Below are positions 1 through 9,165 of a DNA stretch of 64,000 nt, piece by piece. A program made the position numbers and the translations under genes. The notes under the pieces are model-generated. The model was not told the DNA's origin. It did no database searches and saw only the letters and a program-made list of their open reading frames with translations. The stretch's first letter is position 1. Each line of letters opens with the position of its first letter. The DNA lies in the NCBI GenBank assembly GCA_002917775.1, contig KZ627146.1, forward strand, positions 469,019 through 533,018. The letters run 5' to 3'. The stretch comes from Glaciozyma antarctica PI12. Lineage: Eukaryota; Basidiomycota; Microbotryomycetes; Kriegeriales; Camptobasidiaceae.

Positions 1-565
1 GGAGCTCATCGAGGCGTTGGAGGAGAGTGAGGACGAGCTCGAAGGTGGGGCCAAAGCTGTCTATGAAGGCGGACTGTTCAGCTTGGAGCTCCTCGTACGC
101 CCGTCAAAAGAGCACTCACCTCCGTTTGGAAGACTAGTCGGAGGGACGGGCGGCTGCTCAGTGTGCGGGGAGGCGACACGCGATGAGAGCGTGCTGGGGA
201 GGAGTTGCGGCGGCTCTAGGGGGTCCGCCGGTTCTTCTGCTGCAGCTGTAATGGCACGGTTAGCTCCCTTCTCTCCCACTGTCCTGTGTGTACGCCTCGG
301 ACGCACCTTCGGCTTCGGCGAGGAGGGAGACGAGGTCGGCGATTCGAGCGTTGGCGGCTTGAAGCTCGTCCTCGACCTGGTTCCTGAGCTCCTCTGTTCC
401 TTCAGAGTCGTTGTCGAATACGTGCAGGAGGTTCTCTGCTCCCACTGCTATTGATCGTTCGAGTGCGAGTTGGTTCCTAAGGTCGTCCAGTTCGTTGGTC
501 GAAGTTGTTGGATCGAGTTGAGTTGGAGTGAGTCTACTTGTGCTCTGATTCGAACCCACGTCCAT
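1..565 (-). CDS. HR1-like (Rho-effector type) coiled-coil protein, 5' part only
   Basis: The gene starts at the ATG at 563-565 and runs leftwards out of the window, so only the first three exons are seen. Exon 1 ends at 307 before a GTGCGT donor; the intron has a GCTAAC branch site and a TACAG acceptor, and exon 2 starts at 245. A second short intron near 95-135 leads into a segment beginning AEQSAFIDSFGPTF. Residues about 25-85 form a charged coil containing LERSIAVGAENLLHVF, which fits the HR1 repeat of Rho-GTPase effectors such as PKN and Pkc1. What follows is Ser/Pro-rich linker. The rest of the protein is missing, so kinase, RhoGAP or other HR1 families cannot be told apart. It is divergent from RPL17, with about 210 bp between the start codons. 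Confidence 0.6.
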
Positions 566-777
566 CCTCGTGTCGTCTCTTCCCTTCGAGACGAGGAAGG
601 AGGAGGAGAGAGAGGAGTGTCGCCCCCTGTCCCTCTCTCAGTGCAAGTAGCTAAGCCAAGAAATTAAAAGTACCGCGAAAATTAAATGAAAAGAATGCAA
701 CTTTGGCTGGGGCGAAATTCCAGGTCGTCGCTCCTCCTCGTGTTCTCTCCTCTCCGACTCGACATCAAGAAGATAAA
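566..777. promoter_or_regulatory. Divergent promoter region, HR1 gene / RPL17
   Basis: This 212-bp gap separates two start codons pointing away from each other, so it must hold both promoters and 5' UTRs. It is purine/pyrimidine-skewed with an A-rich patch around 660-690. I see no TATA box or recognisable factor site. Confidence 0.4.
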
Positions 778-1970
778 ATGGTAAGACCAAGCTCACCGTC
801 GGACTACTCTGCTCTGCCGCCGCACTCGGTACCGCCATTCACCTCCCCATCCACGCCCGACCCTCGACTCTCCCCCCCGGAACGATTTTGCGACAGAGCT
901 TTGGCTCAACGAGGGAGGCCTAGGGGATGGAGCACGGAGGATGGGGAACACGTTAAAGGATGAGAGAACGCTGTGCCGTGGCTGCGTGGGAGCTGGAGGC
1001 ATCACGGAGGTGTGGAGGGAGCAGTAGACGAAGAAGGATCGGACGACAGCGACGACGACGGGGAGGCCTTGATCCGACGAGGTTGAGGGACAAAGGGACG
1101 ACACCTACCGCTTGCTCTGTGGGAAGGACGACTGGGCGCACAGCTCAGCAGGACCAGAAACGAAGCGGACGCCAGCTAACCTCGACTCGTTCACAGGGGA
1201 AGTACGCCCAGTCTCAAATGATTGCGGACCGCAAGGCCGTCGGTATCAGCAAGGGCACCTACCTCCGTGTGCACTTCAAGAACACCCGGTGCGCTGGATC
1301 GCTGAAGGAGAGGAGAGGGCGTTTGCTGACCTCAAGTCATGATGCAGCGAGACCGCAGCTGCTGTCCACAACTTCGAGCTCGCCAAGGCGATCTCGTACC
1401 TTGAGGATGTGCAGACGCACAAGCAGTGCGTGCCTTTCCGTCGCCACAACGGAGCCGTTGGCCGTACCGCCCAGGCGAAGCACTTTGGTGTCGTCCAGGG
1501 TCGCTGGCCCGTCAAGTCGGTGCGTCCTGTCCCATTACACTCTCTTTCGACCGTGCTGACGAACGCGCGCTACAGGCCAAGTTCCTCCTTGGTCTCTTGA
1601 AGAACGCCCAGTCCAACGCCGAGGTCAACGGACTCGACATCAACGAGCTTGAGAGTGCGTTTACCTCTCCATCCTCCGCCTCGACCACCTCCTAACCCTC
1701 TTCTCCACGTCGTAGTCGCCTCGATCAACATCAACCAGGCACCCAAGACCCGTCGGAGGACTTACCGCGCCCATGGACGTATCAACCCTTACCAGGGTAC
1801 GCTCCCTTCCTCAGCATCTTTGGCGCACTCGTAGCTGACGTTCGTACGCAGGACACCCTTGCCACATCGAGGTCGTCCTTAGGCCTCTCGGAGCTGAGGT
1901 CCCCAAGGCGGAGGACTTCAAGACTCCCATCCACCACCAGGAGGCTCAGATCGCGGCGATTGAGGCTTGA
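778..1970 (+). CDS. RPL17: 60S ribosomal protein L17 (uL22)
   Basis: Component of the large ribosomal subunit, lining the peptide exit tunnel. About 180 aa, the normal size. Joining six exons gives the family signatures [26 protein letters not shown], a block ending GRWPVKS, and [18 protein letters not shown], then the conserved PCHIEVVL before a short C-terminus ending at TGA 1968-1970. Exon 1 is the ATG alone (778-780), followed directly by a 416-nt intron (781-1196), the longest in the window; coding resumes with GGG AAG TAC. Later introns have GTGCGC, GTGCGT and GTACGC donors. A first intron next to the start codon is common in fungal ribosomal protein genes. I looked for a snoRNA in the long intron and saw no convincing C/D boxes. 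Confidence 0.95.
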
Positions 1971-2289
1971 ACGGAGCATGGAATAGGGGTTTATGGCGAT
2001 ACTTGCATGCGAGCATGCTTTACACAGAATCGTTGAGACTGGGGAGGGACTTGAGGGAGAGTGAGAGAGGCCGCTTGCTTCTGCAGCTCTTTGGGGTCAC
2101 TCTCGTTGTGTGCGCCGCGTGCCTTCTGCTTCGCCGCTGCTTTGCTTGTACGCCGCTTAGACAAGACAGCATCAACTTCGCGAGCTGAAAGAGAACACTC
2201 GACGCTGCAAGTTCCGTTCCAACTTGGAGAAATCCAAAGGCGTTGCGCCGCCTCCGCCTCAACTCCCCGCCTCAAGATCCCCGCCCAAG

Positions 2290-3593
2290 ATGGCGACCGC
2301 AATGATCGAGTAAGCTGCTTCCCAGCTCCCCTGTACCTCCGCTCGAGCTCACCTCACCCCCCGCGTGCAGCATCGACGTCTCGCGCCCCCCCACTCCCCC
2401 CCTCCATGACTCACGCCTCTACACTCCCGAGTCCTTTACTCCCCTCCTCAAGAAGCTCGTCACCTCTCCCACCTCTTTCACCCTCTCGGACGTCCGACTA
2501 TCCTTCTACCACCTCGCAGCAGCAGACGGTGCTCTCCCATCGCAAATCGGGGCTTTCCTAGCGGCGCTTCATTTGACGGGCAAAGATGGGGAGGCGGAGG
2601 TGGTGGCCGAGTGCGCGGCAGTTATGCAGATGCATGCGCTGGGGGTGGATGTCGGGAACAAGATGGAGGGACCGATTTGTGATATCGTTGGAACGGGAGG
2701 GGATGGTCAGAACACGTTCAATGTGTCTACGACTGCTGGGATCGTAGCTGCTGGCGCTGGGTGCCGGGTTTACAAGGTACGTCGTAGCCTAGAGCTGCAC
2801 GAGCTTCGCTGACAGACTCCGAACAGCACGGCAACAAAGCCGCCACCTCGTCCTCTGGTTCCGCCGACATCCTCCTCTCCCTCAATTGCCCCATCACCAC
2901 TCTCCCCGCCTCCTCCATGTCCCTCGTCGCCGAAACCTCTCCCTTCCTCTTCCTCTACGCTCCAAACTACCACCCAGCAATGGTGCGCGTCGCGCCCGTG
3001 CGTCGCTCCATCGCGTTCCCGACCGTGTTCAATGCGCTGGGACCTTTGATCAACCCTGCGAGACCGGAGGCGATGATTGTGGGAGTGCATTCGAGGTCGC
3101 TGGGACCTATTTTTGCCGAGGCGTTGAGGATGACGGGGGTGAAGAGGGCTTGGGTCGTGTGCGGAGCCGAGGGACTCGATGAGATTAGTCCAGCGGGACT
3201 CACGCACGTACGTCGCTCCTCTCTCTCTCTCCCTGATCACGAGCTGACGACTGTAACTAGGTCTGGGACCTTCGAGATGGCCTCATCACCGAAACCAACG
3301 TCTCGCCAGCAACCTTCGGCCTCCCCTCGAACCCCATCTCCTCCGTCGTCGGTGGTTCTCCCTCCGAGAACGCAGCGACCCTTATCGACCTCCTCGACGG
3401 CCTCCTCCCTCTCGACAACCCGATCGAGAACTTTGTCGTCCTCAATACGGCGGCTTTGCTCGTCGTCGCGGGCGTCGCTAGTGATCCGCTGGATGGAGTC
3501 AGGCGCGCCAGGGAGAGTATTAAGAGTGGCAAGGCGAAGGAGGCGCTTAGGTTGTTCCAGGTGGCTTCGCAGGCTGGTTCGACGAAGTCATAA
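2290..3593 (+). CDS. TRP4: Anthranilate phosphoribosyltransferase
   Basis: Second step of tryptophan synthesis: transfers phosphoribose from PRPP to anthranilate, in the cytosol. Four exons give about 375 aa, the usual length. The PRPP-binding glycine motif [14 protein letters not shown] is present, followed by the conserved [16 protein letters not shown] block, the [18 protein letters not shown] loop and [12 protein letters not shown]. The first intron lies after ATGGCGACCGCAATGATCGA; the second splits YK|HGN; the third (GTACGT to TAACTAG) joins THV to WDLRDG. Stop is TAA at 3591-3593. It sits 94 bp upstream of the next gene on the same strand. All key motifs are intact. Confidence 0.95.
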
Positions 3594-3687
3594 TGGCCCT
3601 GGTAGCTTGATTTAGAGACTTGCAACTGCATTAGAGGAACATCGAAAGCAGCGCGATTCCTCCTCGCTTCTCTTCCTCCTACAACTC

Positions 3688-4706
3688 ATGTCAGACGCTC
3701 GGAACAAACGCCTAGGTCAACTCACCACCCAATACACCTCAGAGCAAGAGCTAACGGCGGAAGAGCACAGGCCGCGAGCTGGCAGAGTGCCTCAAGGACC
3801 AGTCGTCCGGCCTCAGAGTCGAGAGTGTGGACGGGACGATGGACCACCTCGTCGGTAGCTTCCCTGGCCCCACAGGTTCGTTCCTACTCCTTTACCGCGT
3901 GAGCTGAGCTCATGAACGAGAGCAGGAACGCCGTACGAGGGAGGACGATTCGAGGCGAGCTCTTTGGCACACTCCTCGAGTGCGGGCTTAGCTGACGTCG
4001 GTGCTAACAGGTCAATATCGAGGTACCGGAACGCTATCCCTTCTCGCCGTTGAAGATGAAGTTCATTACAAAGGTGTGGCGAGCCAGAGGAGGACGTAAG
4101 CGGTGGAGCTCACCTCCTTTTGGTTGCAGGTGTATCACCCGAACGTGAGCAGTCAGACGGGGTTCATCTGTCTTGATACGCTCGGAGTGGGGTGCGTGCG
4201 CTCTTCCAGGACGCTGGGAGGGAGGGAGCTGATGAACTTGTACCCCGCAGATGGTCTCCTGTCCTCACAGTCCGCACCACGCTCTGCAGCTTGCAGTCTC
4301 TCCTCTCTTCGCCTGAACCTTCAGATCCGCAAGACGCCGAGGTGGCAAAGCACTTCCTCAGCGATCGGGCGTCGTTTGAGAGCACTGCGAAATATTGGAC
4401 AGAGGTGAGGGAGCTGGAGAGTCGTCGGGAGGAGTGAGCTGATGAGGTGTGCAGGTCTACGCCAAGGGGGAGTCAAAGGTGGTGGAGGACGAGAGTGATA
4501 TCGCGCTCGCAGGACTGGAGAAGAAGGACGTCGAGCAGTGCGTCTTCTCCTATCCCCGTTCCCTCCTTCGCAGCTCACGTCTACCTCGCAGTTTCGAGTC
4601 GATGGGATTCGCACGAGCGACCGTCGTGGGCGTGCTCAAGAGCTTGAACTATCGAGGGACGGGGAAGGTTGGCGAGGACGAGGTGATTGAGAAACTCCTG
4701 CAGTAG
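3688..4706 (+). CDS. UBC1: Ubiquitin-conjugating enzyme E2 with C-terminal UBA domain
   Basis: E2 of the UBC1/E2-25K (UBE2K) class, passing ubiquitin to substrates or chains. About 210 aa from eight exons. The UBC fold is clear: GSFPGPTGTPYEGGRFEVNI, the PFSPLKMKFITKVYHPNV stretch, and the active-site Cys in GFICLDTLG. A UBA domain closes the protein (HFESMGFARATVVGVLKSLN through EKLLQ), which is what separates UBC1/E2-25K from simpler E2s. The intron at 3955-4010 starts with GC rather than GT: the frame requires the join FE|VNIE, so this is a GC-AG intron. Stop TAG at 4704-4706. The gene converges with GLO3, whose stop lies about 100 bp away. Confidence 0.93.
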
Positions 4707-4808
4707 CGGAGCTCGTAGCTGTAAATCACACGTCGTTATGCATTCCCTGTCGTCCCATCTACCCTCTGAAAGCAATCCTCCTCCTGCCCGCGATCCACCT
4801 CGCATTTC

Positions 4809-6632
4809 CTACGCATATCGAGCGAGCAGGTCGCTCAGCTGCAGTCCCAAACGTCAGCGACCCGCCGTGCAGAGTTTCGGCAGCGACGACTCACCTTCAG
4901 AGCTCCCTGTCTCAACGCTCCCTGCAAGCTCTCGACATCCTCAATACCCGTCTGGTCCATGATCGCACGAACCGCGTCCCGTGCTCCCGCCTCGAGACCG
5001 CCAAAACCGTTCGCCGAGAGAATGCTCTCCTCCATCGCCTCGGACTCTTCCTCGCTGCGTCCGTAGTATTGGCTGGAGGTCGTCAGCTATGCAAGATGAA
5101 GATACGATAGCGGGACGACTTACTTGCTCGAGATGGAAGTCGCGCCGTTGAAGGATGCGAGCCGGCTCTGCGCCTCCCTCGCCGAGTTGGCATCGTACGC
5201 GCCCGTCTGGTGGTACTGGTCTGACGAGATGCCTGTTGAACAAAGGTCAGCTGCCGCAGGATCTCCTCCGGTCGACGCAGCGACGTACCCTTCTGGTTCC
5301 CAAACGTCTTGCGAGCGTAGTCCGAGTTCGCGACTGCAGATCCCGCGCGTTAGCTTCCACTCGAGCAACAGCAGGAAGTTACGTACCCGGCTCATCATCG
5401 TATCCATTCGCCCGACGAGTAGCAGCCTTGGCCGCCGCCGCCGCCTCCTTCGCCGCCTGCTCCCCACTCATCCCCGTCGTCTGTCCAAACCCAAGCCTCT
5501 TGATCCCCATCCCCAAACGCTCCGTATCCACACTTTCTTTCTTCGCATGTCCGTTCCCATTCATCGACCCCGAAGCGGCGGTCGAGCTAGCGGAAGGCTT
5601 GATCGCAGCGGCGGCAGCAGCAGCCTCTTGCTCCTTGCGCGAATCGTACCCGAGCCGCTTGATCCGATCCTCATCCCGATTCGCCTTCCGCTCCGCCTCT
5701 TCAAAGTTGACCACGCCGCCCTTTTTGACTCCCAGCTTCCCTCGTCCCGCAGTGGCTCCGATGGACGAAGTCGTGCGCGCTCCGAGAGTAGTTTTCGGGC
5801 GAGCGGTCGAGGTCGTCGAGCTGGTGGTGCCAGTGCGGAGGGAGGAGGAGGTGACGGTGCGTGCGATGGCGGGAGCGGGGGTGGGAGCCGGAGAGGGGAT
5901 GCGAGGAGTGGTCGGGCGGGAGCTGAGGGGAGTGTTGGCGGGGGAAAGGCCGAACGAAATGAGGGGAGAGGTGGTAGAAGGAGTAGCGGCAGGGGTCTAG
6001 GGGTCTTGGCGGCACGTCCCAGGTGTCGAAGAAGTCGGCGTCGGTTTTGGGAGCAACTGACTTGTCGGTCGCGACTCCGTCGACGTGGACCTTGCCCTTG
6101 CCGAACTGCTGCTCGTCCGCCAGCACGCGCTTTTGAAGCTCCTCCTTGTAGAGAACTGCTGCGCGGCTCGAGTACTTGTCCTTGATGTCGGACGAGCCGT
6201 ACGAATGAGATCCCGGATGGCGGACGAGGAAGTCTGCGAACGAAGCGTTCCCTCCGACCTTCATCACTCGGAGCTGCGTCCAAGACCACACGTCGAGGTT
6301 GGTAGACCTGCACAGAAACAAGGAGGGAAGCGCGAACGTCAGCTAGGCCTCCCTTGGGCAGGAGCGGAGGGCCTCACCTAACGAAGGTGATGTGCACGCC
6401 AGCGTTCCTGTGGTGGCTGGAGCAATCGAGGCAGATATAGACTCCGAACGTAACGGAAGCCCAAGTCGGGTTCTTGGCGTGGCAGTCGACGCACATCTGT
6501 GGCGAGTGAGTTAGCGCCAGGGCGACAGGACGTGGCAAGGGGGACCCAGCCTCGACTTGCCTTGTTGCTCTTCTGCGCGCGAAGGACGGTGAAGATGGCG
6601 TCCCGCTCCTTGGTCGTAGCGCTCGTACTCAT
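4809..6632 (-). CDS. GLO3: ArfGAP2/3-type GTPase-activating protein (Glo3), with an apparent frameshift
   Basis: Stimulates GTP hydrolysis on Arf in COPI retrograde traffic at the Golgi. The ArfGAP zinc finger is at the N-terminus: [20 protein letters not shown] followed by CLDCSSHH, then the catalytic-arginine region HITFVRSTNLD. The C-terminal Glo3 features are present: ISSDQY, SISSKQYYGR and an amphipathic end finishing LSDLLARYA. About 470 aa expected. The first intron (6497-6560) has a GC donor, GCAAGT, with GCTAAC and CACAG; the frame demands it. At about 5995-6010 the frame after [11 protein letters not shown] shifts by +1 into a Ser/Thr/Pro linker that leads to the conserved FEEAERK block. 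No intron fits, so this is an indel, real or technical. Confidence 0.88.
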
Positions 6633-6867
6633 GCTGGGCGAGGAGGAGAGAAGGGAATCTAGCGAACGGTAGAAGTGAAAGGGGACTTGGGCGCGTGTGC
6701 CTTGGGGCTCCCGCCTGGCTTGAACGCTGCGACGATTGCGATCAAACGCTCTCTCCAGGTTCAGGACAGTGCTAATAGCTCTTGGTCTCTACCGTATTCT
6801 CAAGACGAAAACGCTGAGCCCGAACCAAATAAACGTGTGTTGCAGCCACCCCTCTCGGGTCCATCGC

Positions 6868-8829
6868 TCACAAAAGCGAGTCCCACCCTCCTCCATTCTG
6901 CGCCTGCTGTCCCGCACCCGACCCAGTCGCCCCAAAGAGCTGCTTCTGCCGCGCCTGCGCAGCCAGCTCTCCCATCGTAAGCTTTGGTCCCGTCGCTCCC
7001 TGCTGCCCAGACGACGACGGCGTCGATGCCGCGCCTCCAAAGGACGAGAACAGGTCGGAGAAGTCGGATGCCGGCTTCGAGGCGGCGGGAGTGGGGGTGG
7101 TGCGGTAGGAGGCTGATTAGTAGGAGCCTGATTGCTGCTGCTGCATAGGAGGGCGGGGTTGGGCCTGCATGGGCGCGTAGCCGGGGATCGCCTGCTGGTA
7201 CGAAGGGCTGGCAGAGGCGGCGGGGGAAAGAGGAGCGGGGAGGGGCGGAACGGGGAGGGGCTTGGCCTTGAGCAGGTCAAAGACGTTCTGGTGAGCCGAG
7301 GGTGCGGCGGCGGCGGGAGTGGGTGCGGATTGGAAGTCGTCAAAGTCGTCTGGGCGCAGAGAAAGGAGCAAGTCAGTAAGAAGTGCTTGCGGAAATGAAG
7401 AGGGAGAGAGCTCACCCTCGGTGCTGGCAGCGGGAGCAGCAAAGCCACCAAACTGAGCCGGCGCCGGCGCCGACTGTTGCTCGTCGTCGTCAAAGTCGAA
7501 CAAGTTGACCTCCGGTGCCTTGGGAGGTTCCGGCTTGGGTGTCGCAGGAGTGGGCTTTGAAGCCGTGCGGGAGGGGAGTGCCTTGTGCGACGAGCGGCTC
7601 TCGACGACGTCGTTGCCCCGGCGGTCGCCATCCTCCCAATCTCCCGCGTCGTACTCCTCGAAATCGGCAGCTCGACTGCTCGAATCCTGGAAGCTGGACG
7701 AGCGTCCTCCTCCTCCACTCCCACTGCCACTTCCTCCACCTATTCGAATCGCAGAAGTCAGCTTCACCCCCCATAACCCTCACGACCGAGACGCACCAGA
7801 TGCCTCCGAGTAGGAGTGACTTCCAAACCCTCCGTATCGCGAGCCACTAGCCGACTGGAAGCTAGGTCCTCCCCCTCCTCCCGATCCATCGTTTCCGACT
7901 CCCGTGTACTTGTTGCGGTTCGCCTTGGCCTTGCGACGCTCTTGCCGCACCTTGTCCAGATCCGAAAGGAGCTCTGCAAGCTCACGAGACCGGTTACGCA
8001 CTGCAGAACCGTCAGTCACGAACCCCAGGAGACGTTCCTCAGCTCAACGCACCGTTGATGCCCTGGTCCTTGCCGTTCTCGTCCGTGTAGTGGAAGTTGC
8101 GCAGGACCTTGATGAGACTCAAGTGAGTCCTCGCATCGTCAATAACGCGCTCCGAGCCGTTCTTGACGAGGTACCTGGAAGGTCGCGGGTCAGCTACATC
8201 TCGCGGCGGAGGTGAGGAGGGGACCCACTCGAGCAGGACGAGCGCCTTGTAGATCTGGCGCCATTGCCTCGCCTCCTTCTCCGTAAAGCGTCCGTAAATG
8301 GTGGGCATGATCTCGTTGAACAGCTGGCTGTGGAAGGAGGCGGGGTGAGCTGAGGGGGTCGGTCACGAACCAGCGTCCGGACTTACAAGTTGAACGTGCT
8401 GGGTCAGAGTCCTAGGGTCAGCTCTGCCTTGACATACATCCTCTAGAATGGCACTCACTCTTGCGCAATCTCTTGCATCACCGTCGAGCTTGCTCCCCTG
8501 CGAGAACGTGTCGGCGACGGTTAGCGCTGCCACCTCCACCACGCTCCAAGCCACGCACCAAGCATCGTCGTTCGTCGCCTCCCTGACCTTGGTCTCGATC
8601 TCACTGAGGTTGAGCACCATCGCCTTGGCCTTGTTGACGGCGGACTGCAGGCCGGCGAGGGTTAGCTCGAGGCGAAGAGACGTGGGAGAGGACGGCGCAC
8701 CTTGACGTCGTACATGGTGATCTCGCTAGCTTGCTTAGTGAGCGACTCGACGGAGGACAGGATGAAGTCCACTGGGGCAGGAGGGGGTGTCAGTGCGGAC
8801 GGAGGGGAGGGCGTTGGACGTGGCTCACT
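6868..8829 (-). CDS. ENT3: Epsin-family ENTH-domain clathrin adaptor (Ent3-like), with an in-frame TAA
   Basis: Clathrin adaptor binding phosphoinositides through its ENTH domain, in Golgi-endosome traffic. The ENTH core reads SEIETKVREATNDDAWGAS, then IYGRFTEKEARQWRQIYKAL, YLVKNGSERVIDDAR and NFHYTDENGKDQGINVRNR, closer to Ent3/epsinR than Ent1/2. A low-complexity tail carries DFDDF-type acidic motifs and ends in WDSLL. The start codon appears to be split by an intron (8772-8828): A at 8829, TG at 8771-8770, giving MDFILSSVESL, the expected start. A TAA at 7117-7119 interrupts the tail, yet the same frame continues for 82 codons to a plausible clathrin-adaptor C-terminus, with stop TGA 6868-6870. 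The CDS is given with that stop inside. No intron of suitable length spans it. Confidence 0.88.
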
Positions 8830-9165
8830 CTTGGAGGGGAACGCGACGGCGTGCAAGTTGGAGTGTTTCTAGAGGGAGACTGAGCGTGCTGTACTTGTTC
8901 CTGAAGCACGAGAGCACGGGGGAGGAGAGGTGAGGAGATGGAAGGAGGAAGAGCACCAAGACCGTCTCGCGGGCGAACAGCTTCGCGCTCTCGATCAGCC
9001 TGGCCAACTTCGCTCTCGATATCCTCAAGCTCTCTCTTCGCCAGATCCTCGCACGAGTACGGCAGCCTGTTAAACTTGCCAATCTTCCGAAACGCTCCCC
9101 AATCCCATTGCTCAAAAGTCCTTGTTCCCTCGTCCCCCTCGCCCCGTCTAACCGACTGCCCAACT
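8830..9165 (-). other. Gap between GDH2 and ENT3 holding an unexplained protein-like open frame
   Basis: This 336-bp stretch follows the GDH2 stop and precedes ENT3, all on the minus strand, so it should be GDH2 3' UTR and ENT3 promoter. Yet from about 9145 to 8960 one minus frame reads as charged, aromatic, protein-like sequence including TFEQWDWGAFRKIGKFNRL and PYSCEDLAKRELEDIESE. It has no ATG. Another minus frame ends in a convincing tail (TLSLPLETLQLARRR) at a TGA at 8825-8827, just inside the first ENT3 exon/intron. I do not recognise the family. It could be the 3' end of a small gene, an alternative last exon or chance. Confidence 0.3.

Noticed and set aside
781-1196. snoRNA inside RPL17 intron 1
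   Set aside because: Ribosomal protein introns often host snoRNAs, but I saw no C box (RUGAUGA) and D box (CUGA) pair with flanking complementarity.
5124-6313. Long plus-strand (353 aa) and minus-strand (250 aa) ORFs across GLO3
   Set aside because: They are Arg/Ser/Pro-rich shadow frames of the GLO3 linker; the GLO3 frames carry recognisable motifs and introns with normal signals.
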